From JAHFUI01 sp039931615 (GTDB lineage: Bacteria; Acidobacteriota; Vicinamibacteria; Vicinamibacterales; CAVVIG01), in contig JBDTRR010000006.1 in NCBI GenBank assembly GCA_039931615.1, forward strand, positions 96,526-160,525: DNA of 64,000 nt, read 5' to 3'. Both the position numbers and the translations under genes were made by a program. This document shows positions 53,501-60,959 of the stretch, piece by piece; positions within the stretch are counted from its first letter, which is position 1, and the number at the start of each line of letters is the position of its first letter. Below the pieces are notes generated by a model that saw nothing but the letters and a program-made list of their open reading frames with translations, was not told where the DNA came from and ran no database searches.

Positions 53501-54132
53501 AGCTGCCCCGACGGGGCCACCGCACCGGTGACCCCTGCCATGATGATCGAGTCGGACTGCATCGTCGTCATCGGAATCACGCCCGGCTGGATCGCCAGCA
53601 GGTCGGTGAAGCTCCGGCCGTTGAGCGAGAGCGTCGTCATTGTTGCGGCCGGTACGACCTCGCCAATCTGCGTCGACGTCGTCTCGACGTGGACGGTCGT
53701 CGCGGTGACCGTGACCGTCTCGCTCTGGCCGCCCACCTCGAGCGTCGCGTCGATCTGCAGGCGGCTGTTGATGTCGACGGCCAACCCGGCGCGGCGCTGC
53801 GGCTTGAAGCCGTCGAGGGTGATCGTCAGGTCGTAGCGGCCGACCGGCACGTTCGGGAACGAATACCCACCCTGCCCATCGGTCACGGCCGTGAGCTGGT
53901 TGCCGAGCGCCGTGTTCATCAGCGTGACGGTCACGCCAGGGATGACGGCGCCGCTCGGATCCTTGACCGTGCCGGTCAGACTGCCGCCAGCCTGCGCGGA
54001 CGCCTGCGGAATCCCGATGAACGTGACCAGAACAGCCAGGACCAGTGTGCGCGCGGCACCTCGGTAGTTCGCCAGCAACGGTTCGCCATGCCGAGTGGCC
54101 GGTGACGGCCGTCGCACGGGGGAGTGACGCAT
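50539..54132 (-). CDS. TonB-dependent receptor, Oar-like, with carboxypeptidase-regulatory domain
   Basis: 1197 residues. A signal peptide around 28-47 (TLVLAVLVTFIGIPQASAQ) follows a basic leader. The regulatory domain (SLTGTVKDPSGAVIPGVTVTLMN ... GYSFPNVPVGRYDLTI) and the plug (LSLNGRSFTDLLAIQPG, NSFLVNGSDVQERMNGG, NYNGGIVSVITKSGSDVFHGS) lead into a barrel ending FRLETFNVFNTAQFYG ... LVQLAVKYSF. Its role is TonB-energised uptake of an unknown substrate, as for the receptor at 15085; the two are only distantly similar. Downstream on the same strand from a DLxGxW + DUF6152 gene pair, with a repeat and an operator-like block between. Confidence 0.93.
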   Translation of the reverse strand: MRHSPVRRPSPATRHGEPLLANYRGAARTLVLAVLVTFIGIPQASAQAGGSLTGTVKDPSGAVIPGVTVTLMNTALGNQLTAVTDGQGGYSFPNVPVGRYDLTITLDGFKPQRRAGLAVDINSRLQIDATLEVGGQSETVTVTATTVHVETTSTQIGEVVPAATMTTLSLNGRSFTDLLAIQPGVIPMTTMQSDSIIMAGVTGAVAPSGQLNPGNLSISGQRESANSFLVNGSDVQERMNGGTSIVPDLDSVDQFRVLTSNFDPQYGNYNGGIVSVITKSGSDVFHGSLFDFVRNTALDEKNYFSPERAAFKQQQPGGTVGGPVKRGKVFFFADYQGTRTTQGIETGLIPVPTLAERSGNFSLDPGALTGTVNGPYFANLLSQRLGYPVSAGEPYYLPGCTSATNCVLPNAMVPMGAWSSPARQLLQYIPTPNSGDGAFSTGAFPQTVRDDKGSVRVDGNSRLGLLSGYYFVDDYRLDNPYPGAQGGASVPGFDALTIGRAQLLAAGSNKVFGSGLVNEFHFSLMRNVNNIGTPQGGLGVPIASQGFVTGPGTPGIVVQAPQFEGIENVAFEKFVFGVTTTNVNQVNNTFQWSDNVSKVIGAHTLRLGGEFQYAQVDIDPNAQFNGTFSFQGTETGSDFADFLLGAPSGYIQAAGTPFFIRNKYAGGFGQDSWRVRPNLTLNYGVRYDFMEPWYDKYNQIQTFIPGRQSVVYPTGPAGFVYPGDEGIPRTLSPARHKFSPRVGIAFVPSFSDGLLKTLFGSDGQSSIRSSFGVFYTAVPGLSAGIMYSIPPYGENYLSPAPPLFETPFITAADGTNNGQPFPHTPAPLDASPGKPGTAVDWSRLLPINGDPYYYHDNDVPFTRNYMFSIDRQLGAGLVMTLSYVGSQGRNVLVVQATNPGDPALCLSVSQESQVAPGSATCGPFSENGVFTRTDGTVINGTRPFAPDFGSITAQRTIGRSLYNAFEADLRYGGRQGGFLFGYTLSKSMDTSSFIGEQINPVDPEATWAPSAFDVRHNFIASYHYSLPVEHLFHRENGWTSGWAIAGITRFSSGFPVTLYNDTDSSLLGTFGNGVNNHLLDTPDYAPGCDLAINHDPAKGAAFNTACFSIPAAGQLGDAPRRFFYGPGIVNTDLTLMKSVPLGRRQAVQFRLETFNVFNTAQFYGAGSVDGNVSSSTFGQIVRAAPPRLVQLAVKYSF

Positions 54133-54141
54133 ACGCGTACG

Positions 54142-54201
54142 TTAATACGCTGACCGCGCGCCACTCCCTGAAGAGTTCCTGAATAGTTGTTCAGGGGAAC
54201 T
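54142..54201 (-). promoter_or_regulatory. Receptor promoter with tandem 11-bp operator-like repeats
   Basis: Two adjacent direct repeats, CCTGAAGAGTT (54167-54177) and CCTGAATAGTT (54178-54188), are followed by an inverted half-site TTCAGG (54190-54195). As a result, CCCTGAA (54166-54172) and TTCAGGG (54190-54196) also form a perfect inverted repeat. On the minus strand a TATTAA -10 candidate (54142-54147) lies 10 bases before the receptor ATG, which places the repeats over the -35 region. An 11-bp period is one helical turn and fits tandem dimer binding by a winged-helix regulator. Confidence 0.45.
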
Positions 54202-54242
54202 ATATGAAGGACTTATGTGAAAGGACTTCGCATTCCAGAATC

Positions 54243-54304
54243 GTACGTGGGATCCGACTTCAGTCGGACGACGGATCAATCCGGCTAAGCCGGATCCCAC
54301 GTAC
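54243..54304. repeat. Paired-hairpin palindromic element (best copy)
   Basis: Outer arms GTACGTGGGATC (54243-54254) and GATCCCACGTAC (54293-54304) are perfect complements and enclose two perfect hairpins: TCCGACT/AGTCGGA (54253-54259, 54262-54268) and ATCCGGCT/AGCCGGAT (54279-54286, 54288-54295). Folded as RNA or single-stranded DNA this makes a three-way junction. The right half recurs with three differences at 62118-62153. It resembles REP/MITE-type dispersed palindromes. Non-coding. Confidence 0.75.
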
Positions 54305-54340
54305 CAGGGGGTCCACCAACAGCATGCCAGGCTCGCGGTG

Positions 54341-54775
54341 TTACTTTTCGCCGGCGTCTCGGCCGTCCGTGGGCGCGCCGGTCCCCGACGATCCGACGAA
54401 CAGCTTGCGGCCGTTGGGCAGCGTGATGTCACGCCCGTTGGCCCGGTTCGATCCGTTCTTGGCGCGATAGCCGTCGACGACGATCTCCGTGCCGGCGGGC
54501 AGCGAGTTCTTGTCGACGCCCCGCCTGAGGAGCGTGTTCGGCGTACCGCCCTCGATCATCCACTCCGTCGACTTGCCGTCGGCGCTCTTGACGGTGATGT
54601 GAATCCAGGTGTGCGGGTTGATCCACTCGACGCGCGTCACGGCGCCGCGCAGCGTGATCGGCTGGTCGGCGTCGAATTCCGCGGCGAACGCATGATGGGC
54701 CTGGATCGGAGTGACGACGAACCATGCCGCGGCGACGCCGGCCGCGATGACGACCGCAAGACTCTTGACCTTCAT
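54341..54775 (-). CDS. DUF6152 family exported protein
   Basis: 144 residues. Signal peptide to about residue 26 (VVTPIQA), then HHAFAAEFDADQPITLRGAVTRVEWINPHTWI, the same HH start and NPHTW core as the protein at 14455-14898. Next comes SLPAGTEIVVDGYRAKNGSNRANGR-like sequence and a short tail. Its ATG overlaps the stop of the upstream DLxGxW gene (TAATG), so the two are co-translated. Function unknown. The pair lies upstream of the second receptor. Confidence 0.85.
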   Translation of the reverse strand: MKVKSLAVVIAAGVAAAWFVVTPIQAHHAFAAEFDADQPITLRGAVTRVEWINPHTWIHITVKSADGKSTEWMIEGGTPNTLLRRGVDKNSLPAGTEIVVDGYRAKNGSNRANGRDITLPNGRKLFVGSSGTGAPTDGRDAGEK

Positions 54776-55788
54776 TACTTCGCCTCCTCGACGCGTGCGC
54801 CGCTCAGAATGCCTTCCATGCCGTAGTTGCCCTCGTGGCACGCGTACTCGAACAACTGTTCGTCGGTGCGCAGATACGGCACCGACGCGGTCCATGGCCG
54901 GACGAAGGTGGTGGGATCGGTCACCGTGAACTGATATTCGAGCGTGTCCGGATCGACCCTGGTGAACCGCTCGACCAGCGTCAGGTTCTCCGCGGCGCCG
55001 CGGTAGAGCGTGCGGTTCGTGAAGTTTGTCGTCTCCACGACCAGGGTGCTGCCTTCCCAGTGGCCGCGCGAATCGCCCATATATTGGCGCAGCGAGCCGT
55101 GCACGTGCGCGCCGCCGCTGGTCGGAATGAGGCGCGCGCCGCCGAGCATCTCGATCTGGATCGCAACGTAGCCGGGACTCTGCACGATGCGGTAGTTGTT
55201 GTTGTAGGCCGTCGGCGACATCGCGCCGGGGAGCCCGCGCGTGATGCAGCGCTCGAACAGGCTGCGGTCGGTCGTCCAGTCGGCACCGCGGCCGTTGGCG
55301 CCGCCGCCGCGATAGATCGGCTGCCGCCATTCCTCCTCCGCCCGGCGCTGCGCCTCGGGCGTAAGCGGCGGCACCCGCCCATCGGCGGGGTCGATGATCA
55401 GCGACGATCGATTGGTCGTGACCTTGGTGCCGCGGTCCCACCAGAATTCGTTGTAGGCGCGGCTGACGTCGGAATCGGTCCCCTTGGCGTCGCGCTTGTC
55501 CGCGCTGCGGTCCGCCACTCTCCGCTCGAGTTCTGCCGTCTCCTCGCCGGTCAGCTCCGCCTTGCCAGCGAATTCGGCCGGCCGCTCGAACGGCGTGATG
55601 GTCTTGTTCGAATACACACCCTGCAGGTCCGGCTCGCCCCATGGCGTCTTCGGCGGAGTCCACGCCCGTGGCGCCGGCTTTGCCCTCGCCGCCGAACTGC
55701 TCTGTGCGGCGGCATCGGCGGGGGCGAGCGCCAGCATGCCGGAGACGACAATCACTGCACCCGCGAATCTTGCGTACCGGTTCGTCAT
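54775..55788 (-). CDS. Exported DLxGxW-type protein (unknown function)
   Basis: 337 residues. GGAGG is 7 bases before the ATG. Signal peptide to about residue 28 (PADAAAQ). PWGEPDLQGVYSNKTITPFERP is the family's opening; RCITRGLPGAM holds the conserved Cys; GHWEGSTLVVETTNFTNRTLY and NLTLVERFTRVDPDTLEYQFTV correspond to blocks in the protein at 13613-14458. The segment VPPLTPEAQRRAEE is also typical. No catalytic motif is known. Translationally coupled to DUF6152. Expected in the periplasm or outside. Confidence 0.82.
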   Translation of the reverse strand: MTNRYARFAGAVIVVSGMLALAPADAAAQSSSAARAKPAPRAWTPPKTPWGEPDLQGVYSNKTITPFERPAEFAGKAELTGEETAELERRVADRSADKRDAKGTDSDVSRAYNEFWWDRGTKVTTNRSSLIIDPADGRVPPLTPEAQRRAEEEWRQPIYRGGGANGRGADWTTDRSLFERCITRGLPGAMSPTAYNNNYRIVQSPGYVAIQIEMLGGARLIPTSGGAHVHGSLRQYMGDSRGHWEGSTLVVETTNFTNRTLYRGAAENLTLVERFTRVDPDTLEYQFTVTDPTTFVRPWTASVPYLRTDEQLFEYACHEGNYGMEGILSGARVEEAK

Positions 55789-56024
55789 CGCTCAGCCTCC
55801 AGGAAATTCCGTGTGCGACGCCTTCCTCGTATCACCTGCGCAGCCTGGAATCAAGGGCGCCATGATCCTGGCACGCCTCGCCGCCAGAATCAGCGTCGGC
55901 GCACCAGCCGCCGCCCGACGTGAACGCCCCAATTGTACGCTGGCGGGCCTTCGAATGGTTCCTCTCTCTCTTCTCCATGTAGGATATCGACGCGTCAACT
56001 CATTGACGACAGGACAGGAGTGCC

Positions 56025-56384
56025 ATGCGCAGGCTGATCTTGGCTTCGACCGTGGGAATGCTGGTCGTTTCGTTCATCGCGACGGCACGCACGCAGGCGC
56101 CCGCCGGGCCGGCGTTTGCCGGCAAGCCGCTCGTCGACAACGACCGGGTGAGGGTTCAGCGGTTGTCCGTCCCGGTGGGCTTCCGGGAGCCGCTGCAGAT
56201 CGTCCCGAACGACCAGATCGCCATCCAGGTGACGCCCGGCGATCTGGAGGTGGTGATCAGCGGTCAGAAGACCGTCGGTCGGGTGGAGCCCGGGACCACG
56301 TTCTATGTGCCGAAGAACGCGCCGCATCAGTTCCTCAACGTGGGCAAGGCGCCGTACGATGTCGTCGTCGTCATGCTCAAGTAG
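56025..56384 (+). CDS. Exported single-domain cupin protein
   Basis: 119 residues. Signal peptide to about residue 24 (ATARTQA); AGGAG precedes the ATG. The double-stranded beta-helix core is visible: NDRVRVQRLSVPVGFREP, then VTPGDLEVVISGQKTVGRVEPG and FYVPKNAPHQFLNVGKAPYDVVVV. Metal ligands are sparse: only His in the NAPHQF strand is well placed, and the first cupin motif lacks its usual two His, so it may bind rather than catalyse. Monocistronic. Confidence 0.78.
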   Translation: MRRLILASTVGMLVVSFIATARTQAPAGPAFAGKPLVDNDRVRVQRLSVPVGFREPLQIVPNDQIAIQVTPGDLEVVISGQKTVGRVEPGTTFYVPKNAPHQFLNVGKAPYDVVVVMLK

Positions 56385-56533
56385 CAGCGACGCTCCGGGC
56401 GGACCGTCTACGCCAGCCAGATCCACGCCGTGGAAGCGTTCATGCGGATCCTGCCGGTGGAGAAACGCAACGGCGGGTGGGACTGGAGCTCAATCTGCTC
56501 CTCCCTTTGCCAGCCGTCTCGAGGAGATTTTGT

Positions 56534-59185
56534 ATGGGGACCCTTTCGTGCCGGGCGGTCCGGATATTCTGCGCGGCTTGCGCATTTTCCTTCCCGGTCC
56601 TGTTTGCGGTCGAGGCCCGGGCCCAGCGGGTCAACCTGCTTCCAAACGGCAGCGTCGAAGATGGCTCCTTTGCCGGTGGGCCCTTCGGATGGACGCGACA
56701 GGTATTCGACCCGAGTGGCTCGCTGACGTGGGATCAAAGTGTCGCGCACGACGGTAGCCACAGCGTCAAGATCACTGCCACTCGGCCGAATGACGCCGCC
56801 TGGATCCAGACCATCAGCCTCCAGCCGGATACGAACTACCTGCTTTCAGGTTGGATCAAGAGCGAGGATGTCCAGCACACATCCGAGATTGTCGACGCCG
56901 GGGCGAACCTCTGTCTCTACGGCACCTTCGACCACACGACGGCGGTGACCGGGACCGCCGATTGGACCGAAGTGAGGATGACCTTCAACTCAGGCCCGAC
57001 CGGCAGCGTCGCGATCGGCGCGCGCCTCGGTTACTCGGCAGGCACGACGACCGGCACCGCATGGTTCGATGACCTGCGCGTGACGGAAATCCTCCCCACC
57101 GATCCCCATCCGCGCTGGAAGGTACTGGTGCTCGTCTACGACACCACCGACTTCAACTACGTAGACAACGCGACGACGCGGCATGTGCTGGGACGGATCG
57201 ATCAGCCACAGACAGCCGCGGCGGCGGCGGCGACGACGCGTTTCGTCCTGACAGACATTCCTTTGTTGACAAGCGGAAACATGCGGCCGGACGTCACGGT
57301 CCGCTACCCGGGTACGCTGGCGCGCCTGTCGCCGAACGGCGGCGGGTGGTGGCCGTCACCGGCCGACACGGCACCCGATCGCGATCCCGCGTTCGATAGC
57401 GTCATCGTCATCTGGCAGCCGACGGTGACCGACCAGAATACTGGCGAATCACTCTGGATCGGGAGCGCCGCCGGCCTTACTCCGTCGATGGGTCTGAGCC
57501 AGACGTACGCGACCCTGATCATCGAGGCAGCGACATTGTATGGACACCTGAACGTGTTCAAGCACGAGTGGGGACATTCAATCCTCTCCTACTTCGACGC
57601 CACACGCACCGCGCCAACGCCAACCGTGTCGAACCATGCCGAGAGCACGACGTATGTGAATTGCCAGACCGGACAGTATTACGCCTGGGTCGACGAGACC
57701 GACACGAACCTGATCCCGAACTCGATCTACCACAACGACTCCGGATTCACCCACGACTACTACTCCGGCACGACCGCCCTTTCGACGAACCCGACGCGGT
57801 GTCTCGGAATAACCGCCGCAGCGTGGACCACCGACGGTCCGGTGAGCAAGTCGGTGATCGATCTCGACACCCCCCCCGGATCGGACCCGACTCCGCCGAC
57901 GACGACGGCGAGTGTCACTCCGCCGGCCAATCCGGCCGGATGGCACAGTGCCGAGGTGACCGTTGGACTGGTGGCTGTGGATGGGGGCGCGGGCTCCGGA
58001 GTCAAGCAGATCACCTATAGCATCGCCGGCGCGCAGTCGGTTCCGGTGACGACCGTCGCCGGCGAGACCGTCCCGGTGCCGATCGTCCTGCCGGGTGTCA
58101 GCACCATCACCTTCTTTGCCACCGACAATGCCGGCAACGTCGAGCCGGCGCATGTCGTCACGGTCAAACTCGACCTGAATCCACCGGCACTCACGTCGAC
58201 GCGCACCCCCCTGCCGAATGGGTATGGCTGGAACAACACACCGGTGAGCATCGCGCTGCACTGCACGGATGCGCTCTCTGGAGTGGACGGGCCGTCGACG
58301 ACGACCACCACCGTCACGGCCGAAGGGACCGATCAGACGATCGAAGGCCGCTGTTCCGATCTGGCCGGACTCAGCACGACGCTGGCGGTTCACGGGATCA
58401 GCATCGACCGGACGCCGCCGGCACTCGCTGCGGCAGCAAGTCAAGTGGTTCGACAGACCAGCGGGGCAGGCGCCGCCGTCACCTTTGCCTTCCCGGACGC
58501 CTTGGAAACCGGCAGCGGTGTGAGCGCCAGGTCCTGTGTGCCCGCCTCGGGGTCGACGTTTCCGATCGGCGTGACGACCGTAACCTGTACGGCGACCGAC
58601 CTCGCGGATAACACTGGCTCGACCCAGTTCACGGTCACAGTGACGCCCACGCTTCCTCCCTCTGCCCGGATGTCCGGGACCGGGTTCATTGTCCGGGGAA
58701 AGACCGACCACCGTTTTGTCTTCTGGGTTGCCCAGACCGGCCATCGGAGCAACGGGCGATTCGAGTACTGGGCCGACCTCCGCCCGCGATGCTCGTCCGA
58801 CGGCGACCTCCGGCTACGGGGACGCGGCGGCAATCACCACTGCGATGACGAACGGCAGCACCATCCAACGGACCACTTCGAGGCCACCTCAATCAGCAGC
58901 GTCGAGTTTTCAGGCGATCCGCAACTCCGGTCGAACGGCCGCCCCGAGAAGGCGGTGCATTCTGTGTCCTTCAAAGGGAGCGGCAGCTGGAACGGACGAC
59001 GAGGGTACAGGTTTGAAGTCTCGGCGGTCGATGGCGGAGAATCGCGCCGCACGCCCGACACGTTCTCGATGGTGATTCAGGATCCCCTGCGCAGGGTGGT
59101 GGCACGCGTGACGGGGACTCTGGACGGCGGAACCATCGATTTCGATCCGCCTGGCTGTGGGTCGACGGCGGCTTGTGCAGATTGA
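56534..59185 (+). CDS. Large secreted protein with HEWGH motif, CBM-like and Ig/HYR-like domains
   Basis: 883 residues. GAGGAG is 7-8 bases before the ATG. Signal peptide to about residue 31 (VEARAQ). Residues about 32-185 form a CBM/CenC-like jelly roll (NLLPNGSVEDGSFAGGPFGW ... WFDDLRVTE). Residues about 195-460 contain H344-E-W-G-H348 in LNVFKHEWGHSILSYFDA, the zinc-metalloprotease consensus; H368 is a candidate third ligand. Then come two Ig-like repeats with PPTTTASVTPPANPAGWHSAEV, and an HYR-type domain (PIGVTTVTCTATDLADNTGS). The tail is a beta-rich His/Arg-containing domain. Probably an extracellular hydrolase that binds polymer or carbohydrate; activity unproven. Confidence 0.78.
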   Translation: MGTLSCRAVRIFCAACAFSFPVLFAVEARAQRVNLLPNGSVEDGSFAGGPFGWTRQVFDPSGSLTWDQSVAHDGSHSVKITATRPNDAAWIQTISLQPDTNYLLSGWIKSEDVQHTSEIVDAGANLCLYGTFDHTTAVTGTADWTEVRMTFNSGPTGSVAIGARLGYSAGTTTGTAWFDDLRVTEILPTDPHPRWKVLVLVYDTTDFNYVDNATTRHVLGRIDQPQTAAAAAATTRFVLTDIPLLTSGNMRPDVTVRYPGTLARLSPNGGGWWPSPADTAPDRDPAFDSVIVIWQPTVTDQNTGESLWIGSAAGLTPSMGLSQTYATLIIEAATLYGHLNVFKHEWGHSILSYFDATRTAPTPTVSNHAESTTYVNCQTGQYYAWVDETDTNLIPNSIYHNDSGFTHDYYSGTTALSTNPTRCLGITAAAWTTDGPVSKSVIDLDTPPGSDPTPPTTTASVTPPANPAGWHSAEVTVGLVAVDGGAGSGVKQITYSIAGAQSVPVTTVAGETVPVPIVLPGVSTITFFATDNAGNVEPAHVVTVKLDLNPPALTSTRTPLPNGYGWNNTPVSIALHCTDALSGVDGPSTTTTTVTAEGTDQTIEGRCSDLAGLSTTLAVHGISIDRTPPALAAAASQVVRQTSGAGAAVTFAFPDALETGSGVSARSCVPASGSTFPIGVTTVTCTATDLADNTGSTQFTVTVTPTLPPSARMSGTGFIVRGKTDHRFVFWVAQTGHRSNGRFEYWADLRPRCSSDGDLRLRGRGGNHHCDDERQHHPTDHFEATSISSVEFSGDPQLRSNGRPEKAVHSVSFKGSGSWNGRRGYRFEVSAVDGGESRRTPDTFSMVIQDPLRRVVARVTGTLDGGTIDFDPPGCGSTAACAD

Positions 59186-59338
59186 CGAATGACAGCTCAC
59201 TGCGCCCCGAATGGGCTGTCCGATCAGCCGAGCAGGGCGCATCCTTCTCGGGGAAGTTGTCTGGCGGTAGAGCCAGAACTGGGCTATCTCACGCGTCAAA
59301 CCAGCTGGAATCAACTCACGAACAGCCGCCAGTATCCG

Positions 59339-59361
59339 GCCGTCGTCGCGTGAGCGACGGC
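59339..59361. terminator. Weak hairpin in a convergent gap
   Basis: GCCGTCG (59339-59345) and CGACGGC (59355-59361) pair in the 230-base gap between two convergent genes. There is no T tract. Nothing else was recognised in this gap. Confidence 0.3.
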
Positions 59362-59415
59362 TGTCCCGGAGATCATCGACGGTGACGGCGCGGGCGCGAA
59401 ATCGGGATCAGGCGT

Positions 59416-60687
59416 CTACTTCTTCAGCCGCAGGATCTTCCCGCCGGCCCCGTCCGTCAGCACATAGAGCGCGCCATCGGGACCCTGACTGACGGCGCGG
59501 ATGCGCGCGTTCTGATCAGCCAGCAGCCGCTCTTCGGCGACGACGCGGTTGCCGTTCAGCACGAGGCGGAGCAGATTCTTTCCCGCCAGGGCGCCGACGA
59601 ACAGACTGCCATCCCAGGCGGGAAACATCTTGCCGGTGTAGAAACCGATGCCGGCCGGCGCGATATCGGGCGTCCAGAAGTAGACCGGCTGCGCCATGCC
59701 CGTCTGCGCGGTCTTGTCGCCGTTGATCGGCTTGCCGGTGTAGTCGCGCCCGTAGCCGACCACCGGGAAGCCGTAGTTCTTGCCCTTCTCGATCTCGTTG
59801 ATCTCATCGCCCCCGCGCGGACCGTGTTCGCTCGCCCAGAGGCGGCCGGTCTTCGGATGGATGGCCATGCCCTGATCGTCACGGAACCCCAGGGCGTAGA
59901 TTTCGGGACGCGCCCCGGCTGTGCCGACAAACGGATTGTCCTTCGGGACCGAGCCGTCGGGATTGATCCGCAGCACCTTGCCCATCAGGCTGTCGAGTTG
60001 CTGGGGCTGCGGCCAGTCTTCCGACTTGATCCCCAGTCCGGCCGGCACCGTAGAGGTGACCAGCAGCGTGCCGTCGGGGCCCTGAACCACCCGGCCGCCC
60101 GTCCCCTCCGCATCGAGCAGATCCTTGACTTCGTCGAGGCGCGTGTCATCGGGCGAGATTCTCGCGCTGGCGACGTGCACGTGCGCAGGCGAGCGCTGCG
60201 TCGCCGGGTTCACGCCGGCCGGCAGCACCGCGTAGGTGAAGTAGATCGTGCGGTTGGTGGCGAAGCTCCGGTCGGGCTGGACGTCGAAGACGCTCTGCCC
60301 GGTCGGGAACAGGTTCGACGGCAGGCCGGCCAGCGGCGCCGAGAGTGTCCCGTCCCGGCCGACGATCCTGATCCGGCCGTCGCGCTCGGCGACGATGATG
60401 CGGCCGTCGGGAAGGAAGCGGAAGTTCGCACCGGTCAGGCCGCTGACCACCGTTTCGACGGTGTAGGTCTCGGTTTTCGCCGGCGCCGGCGCCCGCGTCT
60501 GACCGAGCCACAGCGGAACGGGTTGATAGCCGTCCGGCCCCGCGCTTTCACCGGGCGGCTGCTGCCCCGGGATCTGGGCGGGGGGACGTGGCACCACCCT
60601 GGTCTGCGCGGCAAATACCACAGAGCCAAGCACCACACACGCGGCGACGGCGATGACGGTCCTTCGAATCACGACACCTTCGAGCAT
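59416..60687 (-). CDS. PQQ-dependent sugar dehydrogenase (soluble GDH-like beta-propeller)
   Basis: 423 residues. AGGAGG lies 4 bases before the ATG; signal peptide to about residue 27 (SVVFAAQ). A Pro/Gln-rich linker leads into the propeller: FRFLPDGRIIVAERDGRIRIVGRDG, IYFTYAVLPAGVNP, RGGDEINEIEKGKNYGFPVVGYG and RIRAVSQGPDGALYVLTDGAGGK-type segments. It shares the EHGPRGGDE and KNYG-x-P-x-VGY motifs with the homologue at 39095-40327, but the two are clearly diverged. Likely oxidises aldoses in the periplasm. A broken third copy lies just upstream at 60733. Confidence 0.9.
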   Translation of the reverse strand: MLEGVVIRRTVIAVAACVVLGSVVFAAQTRVVPRPPAQIPGQQPPGESAGPDGYQPVPLWLGQTRAPAPAKTETYTVETVVSGLTGANFRFLPDGRIIVAERDGRIRIVGRDGTLSAPLAGLPSNLFPTGQSVFDVQPDRSFATNRTIYFTYAVLPAGVNPATQRSPAHVHVASARISPDDTRLDEVKDLLDAEGTGGRVVQGPDGTLLVTSTVPAGLGIKSEDWPQPQQLDSLMGKVLRINPDGSVPKDNPFVGTAGARPEIYALGFRDDQGMAIHPKTGRLWASEHGPRGGDEINEIEKGKNYGFPVVGYGRDYTGKPINGDKTAQTGMAQPVYFWTPDIAPAGIGFYTGKMFPAWDGSLFVGALAGKNLLRLVLNGNRVVAEERLLADQNARIRAVSQGPDGALYVLTDGAGGKILRLKK

Positions 60688-60732
60688 CCGACCTCCTGCG
60701 CCGCCGACTCTGCGGCGGCACGATCTGACCGC

Positions 60733-60870
60733 TTATGGCACCGGTTCAATCCGCAGCACGGTTCCGTCCGGTATGACACCCGTCGACACCCGCTCCGTAG
60801 CGACGTAGAGAAAGCCATCGGGCCCCTGCTGGACGTCGCGGATGCGGACGTCCAGGGCGAGCAAGCCCCA
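60733..60870 (-). pseudogene. C-terminal stump of another PQQ-type sugar dehydrogenase
   Basis: The minus-strand frame ending at TAA 60733-60735 reads LLALDVRIRDVQQGPDGFLY, then VATERVSTGVIPDGTVLRIEPVP. It lines up with the last 40 residues of the intact dehydrogenase next door (LLADQNARIRAVSQGPDGAL and onward). The match stops abruptly upstream of about 60870 and no start codon or propeller follows, so this is a deletion remnant, perhaps of a tandem duplicate or of a neighbour lost by recombination. Confidence 0.7.
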
Positions 60871-60959
60871 CTGATCGCATGAGAAGCAACGCGGCCAGGG
60901 CGGCGACCGGTGGCCGCCGGATACTCGAGATCAATTGGCGCCCCATTTGAAGAGCCTGA

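Noticed and set aside
56385..56533. Coding remnant between the cupin and HEWGH genes
   Set aside because: A short protein-like string can be read (around VYASQIHAVEAFMRILPVE), but it lacks a start, family match and sufficient length.
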